DNA of 64,000 nucleotides from assembly GCA_934133005.1 (NCBI GenBank), contig CAKPAI010000001.1:62001-126000 (forward strand). The letters are read 5' to 3'. Below, piece after piece: positions 25,947 to 33,110 of this stretch; position 1 is the first letter of the stretch; each line of letters starts with the position of its first letter. A program made the translations under genes and the position numbers. A model generated the notes under the pieces. The model worked only from the letters and a program-made list of their open reading frames with translations. It did no database searches and was not told where the DNA came from. Source of the stretch: an uncultured Clostridia bacterium (GTDB lineage: Bacteria; Bacillota; Clostridia; TANB77; CAG-508).

Positions 25947-26788
25947 TAGCTAAATAACTTTGTGAAAGTTTCTTTCCCTACAATTCCATCTACATTTAAA
26001 CCATTTTTCTTTTGTAAATCTTTTACTGCATTTAGGGTACTGCTTCCAAAGATTCCATCTGTTTCAATATCATAGCCTTTGCAAACTAGCATTGCTTGAA
26101 TTAAATAGGTTATATTTCCAGTTGCTCCTTTTTGTACTGTTGCACAAGCATTTTTTGTTTCATTTCCAAACATCCCGTCAACGACAATGTTACTTCCAAA
26201 TTGACTATTTAACTCTACTTGTAATCCTTTTATTAAAGCTTTCCTTGTCTCATTTCCATAAATATTATCTACTTTTATGTTAGTATTATACTTTTTATTT
26301 ACACTTTGTTGGATCTCAGCAATTTTTTTATTATCTATTTCATTTTTAGCTGTTATATTTTGCATTATTTCATCAAACGGAAAATTTTTACCTGGACAAT
26401 TAGTATTATTTACATCTCTATGACATTGCACTACATTTATATTATATTTTGCCATCAAATATTTTATTAATTCCGTAAAAGCTTTCCTTTGTACCACGGG
26501 CATATTTTCTTCCATATATTTGCCCTCTGCGCAAATTCCAATGGAATCATAGTTTGATCCATATGCGTGTGCTCCGACAGCATTTTCTTCTCTTCCCCTA
26601 AAAATATTCCCTTTTTTATCTATAAAAAAATGGTATCCTATTTTACACCATCCATTTTCCTTATGCCACTTATCTATATCTTCAACACTGCATTTACTGG
26701 CATCGGCATGATGCAAAATTATTCTTGTAGTTTTTGTTCTATAATCCATGTTTCCTTTTGTTTCAAAAGTTTTCTCTATAATTCTCAT
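25946..26788 (-). CDS. N-acetylmuramoyl-L-alanine amidase (endolysin-like)
   Basis: A 280-residue peptidoglycan amidase. An N-terminal amidase-2/PGRP domain has the zinc ligand regions IILHHADAS (residues about 23-31) and CHRDVNNTNCPG (about 122-133). The C-terminal half carries two peptidoglycan-binding repeats (DGMFGNET; DGIFGSST). There is no signal peptide, as expected for a holin-dependent endolysin. It is 20 bases after a holin-like gene. Confidence 0.88.
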   Translation of the reverse strand: MRIIEKTFETKGNMDYRTKTTRIILHHADASKCSVEDIDKWHKENGWCKIGYHFFIDKKGNIFRGREENAVGAHAYGSNYDSIGICAEGKYMEENMPVVQRKAFTELIKYLMAKYNINVVQCHRDVNNTNCPGKNFPFDEIMQNITAKNEIDNKKIAEIQQSVNKKYNTNIKVDNIYGNETRKALIKGLQVELNSQFGSNIVVDGMFGNETKNACATVQKGATGNITYLIQAMLVCKGYDIETDGIFGSSTLNAVKDLQKKNGLNVDGIVGKETFTKLFS

Positions 26789-26809
26789 ATTTTTTTACTT
26801 TACAGGATA

Positions 26810-27025
26810 TTACTTTTTATTTAATCTATCTTCCGAATTTTTATCTGCTTTTCCTTTAGAAAAATAATATGCAAATACAGACGAAGTAATAGAACTAAAT
26901 AAAGTAAAAACTATTTGGAACATTTCCCAGTTTTCTTTAATAGCTACAATAATTAAAAGAGTTATAATTGTTATTGTAAATGCTATTGTTACAAAACTTT
27001 TTAAATCTTTCCATGCCTGTTTCAT
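26810..27025 (-). CDS. Holin-like small membrane protein
   Basis: A 71-residue protein with two membrane helices (TIAFTITIITLLIIVAI; FQIVFTLFSSITSSVFAYYF) and a charged C-terminus, located directly before the endolysin-like gene. Size, topology and position fit a phage-type holin. I cannot name the family. No other phage gene is nearby. Confidence 0.65.
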   Translation of the reverse strand: MKQAWKDLKSFVTIAFTITIITLLIIVAIKENWEMFQIVFTLFSSITSSVFAYYFSKGKADKNSEDRLNKK

Positions 27026-27093
27026 ACTAACCTCCTGCTATATTTTATGCAGACGGCTAATAAATGTTAAAATACCTAAATTTTTTTTATTTA

Positions 27094-27137
27094 GACTACA
27101 CGTTTTGACAAACTTTGCAACATTTTTGTTATATAAT
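27094..27137 (+). promoter_or_regulatory. Conserved upstream element of locus C
   Basis: TTTTGACAAACTTTGCAA followed by TATAAT at 27132-27137. The TTGACA-like part is 21 bases from TATAAT; the block is shared with loci A and D. Confidence 0.5.
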
Positions 27138-27170
27138 ATAGTTCCTTTATCCCTAAAGGAGAAAGGGGGT

Positions 27171-27192
27171 GTTCTCAATTGAGAAGACTAAT
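27171..27192 (+). repeat. Direct repeat, copy 1 (locus C, start codon region)
   Basis: GTTCTCAATTGAGAAGACTA and two further bases, covering the TTG start. It is repeated with small changes at 27285-27306. Confidence 0.75.
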
Positions 27193-27247
27193 AGAGATAT
27201 TAGCTCTTATTATTGTTTATATTATAATAAACAATGATAAAGACTAA
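27179..27247 (+). CDS. 22-residue hydrophobic peptide, putative type I toxin (locus C)
   Basis: TTG start behind AAAGGAGAAAGGGGGTG. The peptide reads MRRLIEILALIIVYIIINND then KD: two basic residues, one hydrophobic helix and an acidic DKD tail. It ends in a strong terminator. The start region is repeated beyond that terminator and covered by a consensus promoter on the opposite strand, which is the layout of the pAD1 par toxin-antitoxin locus. It is too short for standard gene finders. The toxin role is inferred from architecture and paralogy. Confidence 0.68.
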   Translation: MRRLIEILALIIVYIIINNDKD

Positions 27248-27253
27248 AAAGGT

Positions 27254-27284
27254 AAAACCTAGGAACCGCATTCCTAGGTTTTTT
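27254..27284. terminator. Bidirectional terminator of locus C
   Basis: AAAACCTAGGAA (27254-27265) is perfectly complementary to TTCCTAGGTTTT (27271-27282), with T residues beyond the stem on each strand. Confidence 0.88.
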
Positions 27285-27306
27285 GTTCTCATTGAGAAAA
27301 ACTAAT
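27285..27306 (+). repeat. Direct repeat, copy 2 (locus C)
   Basis: GTTCTCATTGAGAAAAACTA plus two bases, matching the peptide start region at 27171-27192. Confidence 0.75.
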
Positions 27307-27326
27307 TTTTAGCTTTCGCTATAATT

Positions 27327-27355
27327 ATTATATAGCTATTTATATTATATGTCAA
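27327..27355 (-). promoter_or_regulatory. Antisense promoter of locus C
   Basis: TTGACA (27355-27350) and TATAAT (27332-27327), both exact consensus, spacing 17, on the strand opposite the peptide gene. Confidence 0.75.
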
Positions 27356-27407
27356 TTATTTTTTAATTATTCCTCTTATAATGATATACATTTTTTCGAC
27401 AATTTCC

Positions 27408-27426
27408 GGTACCACCGGTGGGACTC
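27408..27426. repeat. Duplicate of the tRNA-Leu 3' end
   Basis: The 19-mer GGTACCACCGGTGGGACTC here is identical to 27506-27524, the 3' part of tRNA-Leu (minus strand). It lies beyond that tRNA's terminator and no other part of a tRNA follows. A partial tRNA 3' duplication is the mark left by site-specific integration. Confidence 0.65.
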
Positions 27427-27436
27427 TACCCGCGGG

Positions 27437-27462
27437 CTATAAAATGTCCACAGGACATTTTA
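27437..27462 (-). terminator. Terminator of tRNA-Leu
   Basis: Perfect hairpin AAAATGTCC (27441-27449) / GGACATTTT (27453-27461), downstream of the tRNA on the minus strand. Confidence 0.7.
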
Positions 27463-27504
27463 ATTAACGCCCTATTCTCGTCCCTTTATAGTTTTTCTAA
27501 TTGT

Positions 27505-27587
27505 TGGTACCACCGGTGGGACTCGAACCCACATGGTTTCCCGCCGGATTTTGAATCCGGTGCGTCTGCCAGTTCCGCCACGGTGGC
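27505..27587 (-). tRNA. tRNA-Leu (CAA anticodon)
   Basis: An 83-base tRNA with encoded CCA. The acceptor GCCACCG pairs with CGGTGGT, the anticodon arm is CCGGA-TTCAAAA-TCCGG with anticodon CAA, and there is a long class II variable arm as in tRNA-Leu. Confidence 0.95.
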
Positions 27588-27684
27588 ATATATTATTATA
27601 GTATGAAAACTACTTTCATACTATAACATATTTTTAGATTATTGTCTAGAATTTTTTAAATTTTAAATTAAAATATATAAACTT

Positions 27685-28626
27685 TTATTCCTTAACTTTG
27701 CATTCATTCCCATCACATATAACTACTATCGTTCCTTGCAAATCAGTCCTATAAACTTTGGTATTAAGTTTGTTCAATTTGTCTAACGTAGTTTGTTTAG
27801 GATGTCCATATGAATTATCTTTTCCAACAGAAATCACAGCAATTTTAGGATGTACTTGCTCTAAAAAATTTTCTGATGAACTAGTATCTGAACCATGATG
27901 TGCTACTTTTAACACTGTCGTTTCCGGCCAGTTTCGTGCTTGTTCGTTCTCAACTTCCATGTCTCCTGTAAATAAAAAGCTTTGTGTTCCATATACCATT
28001 CTTATTACAATTGAAGATAAATTCAAATTCTTCTTTTCTTTGGTACTTCCTGTACCACAAGCCATTATTTCACATTTTGCATTTCCAAGTTCAAATACTT
28101 CTCCAACATTTGGTGAAGTAATTTTTAAATTTTTCTTAGCCACTGAATCTAAAACAGATTCAAATGTTTTAGTATTTGTCTGTACTTTTGGCATATAAAT
28201 CGTTCCAATTTCAAAATTGTCTATCACATCATCTAATCCACCAATATGGTCTTCATGTGGATGCGTTCCAACTAAATAGTCAATTTTCAAAATACCTAAA
28301 TCATTTAAATATTTCACTACAGTTTTACCAGTCTCATTTGTTCCTGCATCAATTAACATATTCTTTCCATCACTCTGCACTAAAATAGAGTCAGCCTGTC
28401 CAACATCTATAAAGTGAACTATTACATTTTCACCTTTTATAACTTCTGTTTGTAAAGTTTGATTTGTATTTTGAACTTCTCCACTTATATAGTTCTTAGC
28501 ATCTTCATATAAGTTTTTACTCTGATTCTTTATATCCTCAAAATCTATTCCTAGCAATGCAATTATTACAATAGCTACTGCAATTATTATTTTGTAGATG
28601 ATTTTATTTTTCTTTCTTCTCCCCAT
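27685..28626 (-). CDS. ComEC/Rec2-like metallo-beta-lactamase-fold hydrolase
   Basis: A 313-residue protein with an N-terminal membrane anchor (residues about 9-24) and an extracellular metallo-beta-lactamase domain: VHFIDVGQADSILV, THPHEDHIGG (residues about 121-130) and VAHHGSDTS. It resembles the soluble hydrolase domain of ComEC; such stand-alone proteins are thought to be secreted nucleases or phosphodiesterases. A DUF3006 gene lies immediately upstream in the same direction, a frequent pairing in Clostridia. Confidence 0.87.
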   Translation of the reverse strand: MGRRKKNKIIYKIIIAVAIVIIALLGIDFEDIKNQSKNLYEDAKNYISGEVQNTNQTLQTEVIKGENVIVHFIDVGQADSILVQSDGKNMLIDAGTNETGKTVVKYLNDLGILKIDYLVGTHPHEDHIGGLDDVIDNFEIGTIYMPKVQTNTKTFESVLDSVAKKNLKITSPNVGEVFELGNAKCEIMACGTGSTKEKKNLNLSSIVIRMVYGTQSFLFTGDMEVENEQARNWPETTVLKVAHHGSDTSSSENFLEQVHPKIAVISVGKDNSYGHPKQTTLDKLNKLNTKVYRTDLQGTIVVICDGNECKVKE

Positions 28627-28648
28627 TTTTCTCTATTCCTCATACGTT

Positions 28649-29026
28649 TTAATTCCATAAATCATTCATTTTTTTAGCAATTCTGTCTTCTATTTCTTCT
28701 TGCTTTTCTTTATCTTTTATATACTTTCCATTAACTTCTTTTATTAGATCTCCATCTTGTATATCTTCAGGCAAATTTTCTTTTTTTAGATTTACAATTT
28801 GACCATTTTCTCTATTTTCGCAAACAACAAAATCGCCTTCAATTCTATCAACTGTATATTCTTCATTCATATTTTTTAATTTATTCTCCAATTCTTTTAT
28901 AAAACTATTCACAAACTTTTTAAAATCTTGTTGAACTATGTCAAGATTAAATCCTTCTAATTTTATAATATTCTCCTTCCTCACACATTCCTTAATTATT
29001 ATATCTTTACAGGTTGTTTTTTGCAA
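28649..29026 (-). CDS. DUF3006 domain protein
   Basis: The last 73 residues (from MNEEYTVDRIEGDFVV, ATG at 28870) are a DUF3006 domain, with no known function and often found beside ComEC-like hydrolases as here. The start is uncertain. The open frame extends upstream to a TTG at 29026. The best Shine-Dalgarno (GGAAGGAGAAT) precedes codons that are not ATG, GTG or TTG near 28970, while the ATG at 28870 has only a distant GGAG. The real protein may be 73, about 107 or 125 residues long. Confidence 0.7.
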   Translation of the reverse strand: MQKTTCKDIIIKECVRKENIIKLEGFNLDIVQQDFKKFVNSFIKELENKLKNMNEEYTVDRIEGDFVVCENRENGQIVNLKKENLPEDIQDGDLIKEVNGKYIKDKEKQEEIEDRIAKKMNDLWN

Positions 29027-29037
29027 GTAAAAATATA

Positions 29038-29066
29038 AAACTCCTTCTATTAATAAGAAAGAGTTT
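29038..29066 (-). terminator. Terminator downstream of the unassigned structured region
   Basis: AAACTCCTTCT (29038-29048) pairs with AGAAAGAGTTT (29056-29066) and is followed by T residues on the minus strand. Confidence 0.65.
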
Positions 29067-29335
29067 ATATATTTTCATAGCCTCGGACGCTCGCCCTTTT
29101 GCTACTAGAACAAGACTACTGTTTATGTGTTTATGATATAAGAACTTAGCCTATACCAAAGGAATTGGGCTTCTTTGATACAAATCTAGATGTAATTTTC
29201 TTCTTGACTTCTAGGACACTTTTTTCATTTTGTAGAGCCTAGACAGTTCAGCATGTATAAACTCACGGTGTCGTCCGTAAACGAACACCCTCCTGAGATA
29301 GAAGTCTTCTAATCTTCTTTGTGTATCGAAGTGCA
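29038..29335 (-). ncRNA. Candidate structured RNA after pilin-like copy 2
   Basis: This roughly 300-base stretch has no credible gene, is G+C-richer than its flanks and ends in a terminator. On the minus strand several nested hairpins can be drawn: CUCA...UGAG enclosing GGUGUUCGU...ACGACACC (about 29255-29295), UCUAGG...CCUAGA (about 29209-29246) and AGCC...GGCU (about 29148-29172). It does not match 6S RNA, tmRNA, RNase P RNA or SRP RNA as far as I can recall them. It could be an extended 3' untranslated region, a DGR-associated element or a stand-alone RNA. Confidence 0.35.
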
Positions 29336-29339
29336 GAGA

Positions 29340-31214
29340 CTACACAAGCACCGCACGGAACCCGTTGTTGTAATTGGCATTGCCATTATTACGGTTGAAA
29401 TAGAACAGACCAGCACCATTGCCATTATCCCATCTACCACCGCGAATGAAGAACGGATTATTCAGCGAAGGAAAGTACGAGCAGTCATTATACCAGCTCG
29501 AGTTACCATTTCCTTCTGTTGATGTTTCAAATATAGCACTACCGTATATTACTCTATTTACTTTGCTACCGTTAGTAGCACTCTGCAAGCCTTTTGCATA
29601 ATTGTAGTTTAATATACTTGCTGCAGTGTAATCATCTCCACTATATGTTCCAGCTTTTTCATCTGGACTATATGCATACATAGTTGCATATTTACTACTT
29701 GCATTTAATAAATTTCCTTTTTCATCTGTTACAAATGCTTTTTTATTCTTCGTTGCACTTGTATATGCATTATAACTATTTCCATATGATGTATGGTTAG
29801 ATGTTGTTTTATTTGTTATATAATCAGCTGTTCTTTCCCATTCTCCTCCTGACATATCAAATATTCCATACACATTTCCTGTTGTACTTGATTTTCCTCC
29901 ACCAACTTCATTCCATACTTTTATATTAGCAGATTTTCTTTTATCTGCATCATTTACTTGATCTATACTTGATATTAATACAGAGCCGTCACTTGCATCT
30001 CTACTTGATTCTACTCCTGTTATAGCATATACTCCTAAATATGGATTTACATATTTACCATTTCCATCTTTTGTGTCATCTGCAACTGTTCCACTTGCTG
30101 TTCCACTATTCATATTTACATTATTTATATAAATATCATCTTTATTTAAACCATATTTACTTTTTCCTAAATATGCTGCAGCTCCCCATTCACTATTTTT
30201 CATTAAATGACTATCTGTATCACTACTTAATCCATATACATTATTATTTTCATTTAGAACACTACATAATGCAAATGCTTCTTTATGGTTTACATAGTTC
30301 ATAGAATATGAAGTTCCTTGAAATGATGGATAACTTATTTTTGTTTCTGTGTTTCCATACTCTCCATCAAGCCAGTTTCTTGCTTTTATACTACCATCAA
30401 ATTTTCCAGTAGTTGTTACATCTTCTCCCTTATCGTTTTTACTTGTTTGCTCTGTAACTTTACTTTCTGCATATGCAGCCCATACACTACCTTGTGTATA
30501 TTTTACTGTACTTTTTATATTTGGTGTAGAATTTCCATTTGATGTTGCAAATCCAGCCTCAAATTTTGCTACCCATATTCCAGTAAGTTCACTATCCCAT
30601 CCTCCATTTGCAAATCCAATTGAACTTTCATTTGTAAATGCTGGATGAACTGTATATTCATTGCTTGTGTCTGGTGTATAATCTGTTGTTGCACGAACTG
30701 CCTTTTTTATTTTTCCTTCTGATTCGTAATAATAATCAGTTTTTCCAATTAGAAATACTACATCAAATGTTTTTGTTGCACTATTTACTTTATATGCAAA
30801 TCTTGGCACCCACACCCACATACTTCCATCTTTAGTCTGTGCATTTGCCCAATGTTTTGCATCATAATCATACCATTTACTATCTCCAACAGTAGTTGTT
30901 TTTGCATCATACATTTTTGTAGTACTATTTTCCTCAAAATATATTGGTGTCATTCCTGTTTTTAAACTTGGTTTATTCACTTTATCATACTCTGATGATA
31001 CTTGTGATATTTGAGCCTCAAGTTCTTCTATTGTACTATACTCACCTGCTGCCGCGTCTTTAGTTGCCTTTGCAGACTCCTTTGCTCTTGCAATAATTCC
31101 ATTATCACCAACAAGTGTGTTAATTGTTACTCCTGCTAAAATTAGCAATACAATTATTGTTACAACTAATGCTACTAACGTAATACCTGCATTACTTCTA
31201 ATTTTCTTTTTCAT
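29340..31214 (-). CDS. Prepilin-like protein with C-terminal FGE/C-type-lectin-fold domain (DGR-target-like, copy 2)
   Basis: A 624-residue paralogue of the protein at 20490-22361. It has a prepilin-like N-terminus (GITLVALVVTIIVLLILAGV), the same middle region and the FGE-like domain. Identity is nearly complete from about residue 195 to the last 50 residues. The 3' end is rich in AAT/AAC codons (Asn at ten or more positions in the last 40), as expected for a variable region close to its adenine-rich template or not yet diversified. The stop codon lies inside a conserved block that continues about 15 bases beyond the gene in both copies. Confidence 0.8.
   Translation of the reverse strand: MKKKIRSNAGITLVALVVTIIVLLILAGVTINTLVGDNGIIARAKESAKATKDAAAGEYSTIEELEAQISQVSSEYDKVNKPSLKTGMTPIYFEENSTTKMYDAKTTTVGDSKWYDYDAKHWANAQTKDGSMWVWVPRFAYKVNSATKTFDVVFLIGKTDYYYESEGKIKKAVRATTDYTPDTSNEYTVHPAFTNESSIGFANGGWDSELTGIWVAKFEAGFATSNGNSTPNIKSTVKYTQGSVWAAYAESKVTEQTSKNDKGEDVTTTGKFDGSIKARNWLDGEYGNTETKISYPSFQGTSYSMNYVNHKEAFALCSVLNENNNVYGLSSDTDSHLMKNSEWGAAAYLGKSKYGLNKDDIYINNVNMNSGTASGTVADDTKDGNGKYVNPYLGVYAITGVESSRDASDGSVLISSIDQVNDADKRKSANIKVWNEVGGGKSSTTGNVYGIFDMSGGEWERTADYITNKTTSNHTSYGNSYNAYTSATKNKKAFVTDEKGNLLNASSKYATMYAYSPDEKAGTYSGDDYTAASILNYNYAKGLQSATNGSKVNRVIYGSAIFETSTEGNGNSSWYNDCSYFPSLNNPFFIRGGRWDNGNGAGLFYFNRNNGNANYNNGFRAVLV
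29342..29490 (-). other. Putative DGR variable region, copy 2 (A-rich state)
   Basis: Counterpart of 20490-20640. AAT and AAC codons stand where copy 1 has GAT, GGT, ACT, CTT, GCT, ATC or TAC, so this copy looks like the less mutated version. Confidence 0.6.
29485..30622 (-). repeat. Long direct repeat, copy 2 (identical to 20635-21772)
   Basis: About 1.1 kb without a visible difference from the first copy, in the same orientation. Confidence 0.8.
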
Positions 31215-31427
31215 AAGTGTTCTCCTTTTATAGTTATTGTTTTTTACTTTATCATTGTATATTAACTTTTTGTTTTTTTCAACAATTTTCCAAAAGTTTT
31301 TTCGTTTTTTATGTATTTAAAATACATATATTTATCTTTAGTTCATCATTCTACGTATTTACGCACATTATTACATTTTTGTTACATTTTATTATTTGCA
31401 TGCTTAATGCTATTTTTATGTAAATTG

Positions 31428-31456
31428 TTGACCATTTTAAATAAAAGTGGTATAAT
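31428..31456 (+). promoter_or_regulatory. Promoter of ppaC
   Basis: TTGACC (31428-31433), 17 bases, TATAAT (31451-31456). It is the only clear feature in the 309-base gap 31215-31523; I see no gene in the rest of that gap. Confidence 0.75.
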
Positions 31457-31523
31457 AAAAATGGTTGATACATTAAATGTATCTTTTAAATTGTTGATAA
31501 AATCGTTAAAAGGAGAATTTAAT

Positions 31524-32447
31524 ATGGAAAATAATTTATATGTTTTTGGACATCAAAAACCAGATACAGATACTATCTGTTCTTCAATTGTCCTAGCTAA
31601 CTTAGAACAAGCTTTAGGTCATGAAGCAACAGCTTATAAATTAGGAAATGTAAATAAAGAAACAGCTTATGCTTTAAATTATTTTGATGTAAAGGAGCCA
31701 GAAACATTATCTTCAGTTGATGAAAACTGTGATGTAGCTCTTGTAGACCATAATGAATTTGCACAAAGTGTAAGTGGAATTGAAAAAGCTAGTATAAAAA
31801 TGGTAGTTGACCATCATAAAATAAAATTTGAAACAAAGGAACCTTTATACTATATAGCAGAACCTGCTGGTTGTACATCATCTATTCTATATAAACTATA
31901 TAAACAAAATGATGTAGAGATTACAAAAAAATTAGCTGGTTTAATGTTATCTGCTATTATATCTGATACTCTTTTATTCAAATCACCAACATGTACAGCT
32001 CAAGATAAAGAAATTGCTTTAAAACTTGCCAAAATTGCTGACGTAGATGTTGAAGTTTATGGAAAAGATATGTTAAAAGCAGGAACAGATATCAGCGAAT
32101 TTACACCATTTCAAGTTATCAATATAGATTCAAAAGAATTTAGTGACAAAAATGCTAAATTTGAAATTTCACAAGTAAATGCTGTTGACTTAGATTCTGT
32201 ATTTAGTAGACAATCAGAATTAGAAGATGCTATTCAAAAAGAAATTAAAGAAAAGAATCTAGATTTCTATATGTTTGCAGCAACAGATATTTTAAATGCA
32301 AACTCAAAAATTATAGCTATTGGAAATAAAGCCAATACAGTTGAAAAAGCTTTTGGCGTTACATTAAATAATAATACAGCAATGCTTGATAATGTAGTTT
32401 CACGTAAAAAACAAATGTTACCAAACATTTTAAATAACTTAGATTAA
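31524..32447 (+). CDS. ppaC: Manganese-dependent inorganic pyrophosphatase
   Basis: DHH-family class II pyrophosphatase that removes pyrophosphate from biosynthesis. The 307-residue product has FGHQKPDTDTICSS near the start, the DHH motif (MVVDHHKIKF, residues about 95-104) and a C-terminal DHHA2 domain ending in SRKKQMLP. The ATG at 31524 follows AAAGGAG; open frame further upstream is not coding. Confidence 0.95.
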   Translation: MENNLYVFGHQKPDTDTICSSIVLANLEQALGHEATAYKLGNVNKETAYALNYFDVKEPETLSSVDENCDVALVDHNEFAQSVSGIEKASIKMVVDHHKIKFETKEPLYYIAEPAGCTSSILYKLYKQNDVEITKKLAGLMLSAIISDTLLFKSPTCTAQDKEIALKLAKIADVDVEVYGKDMLKAGTDISEFTPFQVINIDSKEFSDKNAKFEISQVNAVDLDSVFSRQSELEDAIQKEIKEKNLDFYMFAATDILNANSKIIAIGNKANTVEKAFGVTLNNNTAMLDNVVSRKKQMLPNILNNLD

Positions 32448-32452
32448 TATGC

Positions 32453-32484
32453 AAAAACATGGAAAAAAGATTCCATGTTTTTAT
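32453..32484. terminator. Bidirectional terminator between ppaC and cotJC
   Basis: AAAAACATGGAA / TTCCATGTTTTT hairpin with T runs on both strands between converging genes. Confidence 0.8.
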
Positions 32485-32486
32485 TT

Positions 32487-33110
32487 TTATTCTTCTCTAT
32501 TTTCACATCTACAGTTATTCCAAGTTGCTTGGTTCATGTAAAATCTTTTTTCAGCCATTTTATCTTGAACATTTCTTAGTGCCTCTCCAAATCTTTGAAA
32601 ATGCACTATTTCTCTTTGTCTTAAATATTTTAAAACATCAACTACATCTTTATCGTCAGCACAAAGGTCAATTAATTTTTCGTATGTTGCTCTTGCCTTT
32701 TGCTCTGCAGCCAAGTCTTCTTGAAGGTTAGCTATAGCATCCCCTTTGCATGCTAAACAATTTGCAGAAAAAGCCATTCCACCAGCAGATTGTGGGTATA
32801 CATCTATACCATGATCTGTGTAGTATGCTCCAAGTCCTGCTCGTTCTAATTCAGCTGGACATACACCTTGTGTTAATTGTCTCACAATTGTTCCTACCAT
32901 CTCAAGGTGTGAAAGTTCCTCTGTTCCTATATCATTTAAAGTTGCTTTAGCAATCTCATCAGGCATTGCAAATCTTTGAGATAAATATCTAAGTGAAGCT
33001 GCAAGCTCTCCATCAGGTCCTCCATATTGAGATATAATATTTTTTGCCATTCTTGGATTTCTATTTTTTATATTTATTGGGTATTGTAAAAGTTTGTTAT
33101 ATGTCCACAT
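32487..33110 (-). CDS. cotJC: Spore coat protein CotJC (manganese catalase family)
   Basis: Spore coat protein with a dimanganese catalase fold. The 207-residue product has ferritin-like helices with metal-ligand motifs (EELSHLEMVGTIV; EIVHFQRFGEAL). It overlaps the stop of cotJB and completes the cotJA-cotJB-cotJC operon, which is made in the mother cell in Bacillus. Confidence 0.93.
   Translation of the reverse strand: MWTYNKLLQYPINIKNRNPRMAKNIISQYGGPDGELAASLRYLSQRFAMPDEIAKATLNDIGTEELSHLEMVGTIVRQLTQGVCPAELERAGLGAYYTDHGIDVYPQSAGGMAFSANCLACKGDAIANLQEDLAAEQKARATYEKLIDLCADDKDVVDVLKYLRQREIVHFQRFGEALRNVQDKMAEKRFYMNQATWNNCRCENREE

Larger units (their letters stand above)
27254..27320 (-). ncRNA. 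Putative antisense antitoxin RNA of locus C
   Basis: A perfect minus-strand promoter, TTGACA (27355-27350), 17 bases, TATAAT (27332-27327), would start an RNA near 27320 that runs through the complement of repeat copy 2 and stops at the bidirectional terminator. About 65 bases. Confidence 0.62.

Noticed and set aside
29038..29335. DGR template repeat or reverse-transcriptase remnant
   Set aside because: The region has no block resembling the variable-region sequence and no coding frame for a reverse transcriptase; I also saw none elsewhere in the window.
31311..31523. N-terminal extension of the ppaC frame
   Set aside because: It covers the promoter TTGACC-17-TATAAT and is poor in coding character; the ATG at 31524 has a strong RBS and matches the family start.
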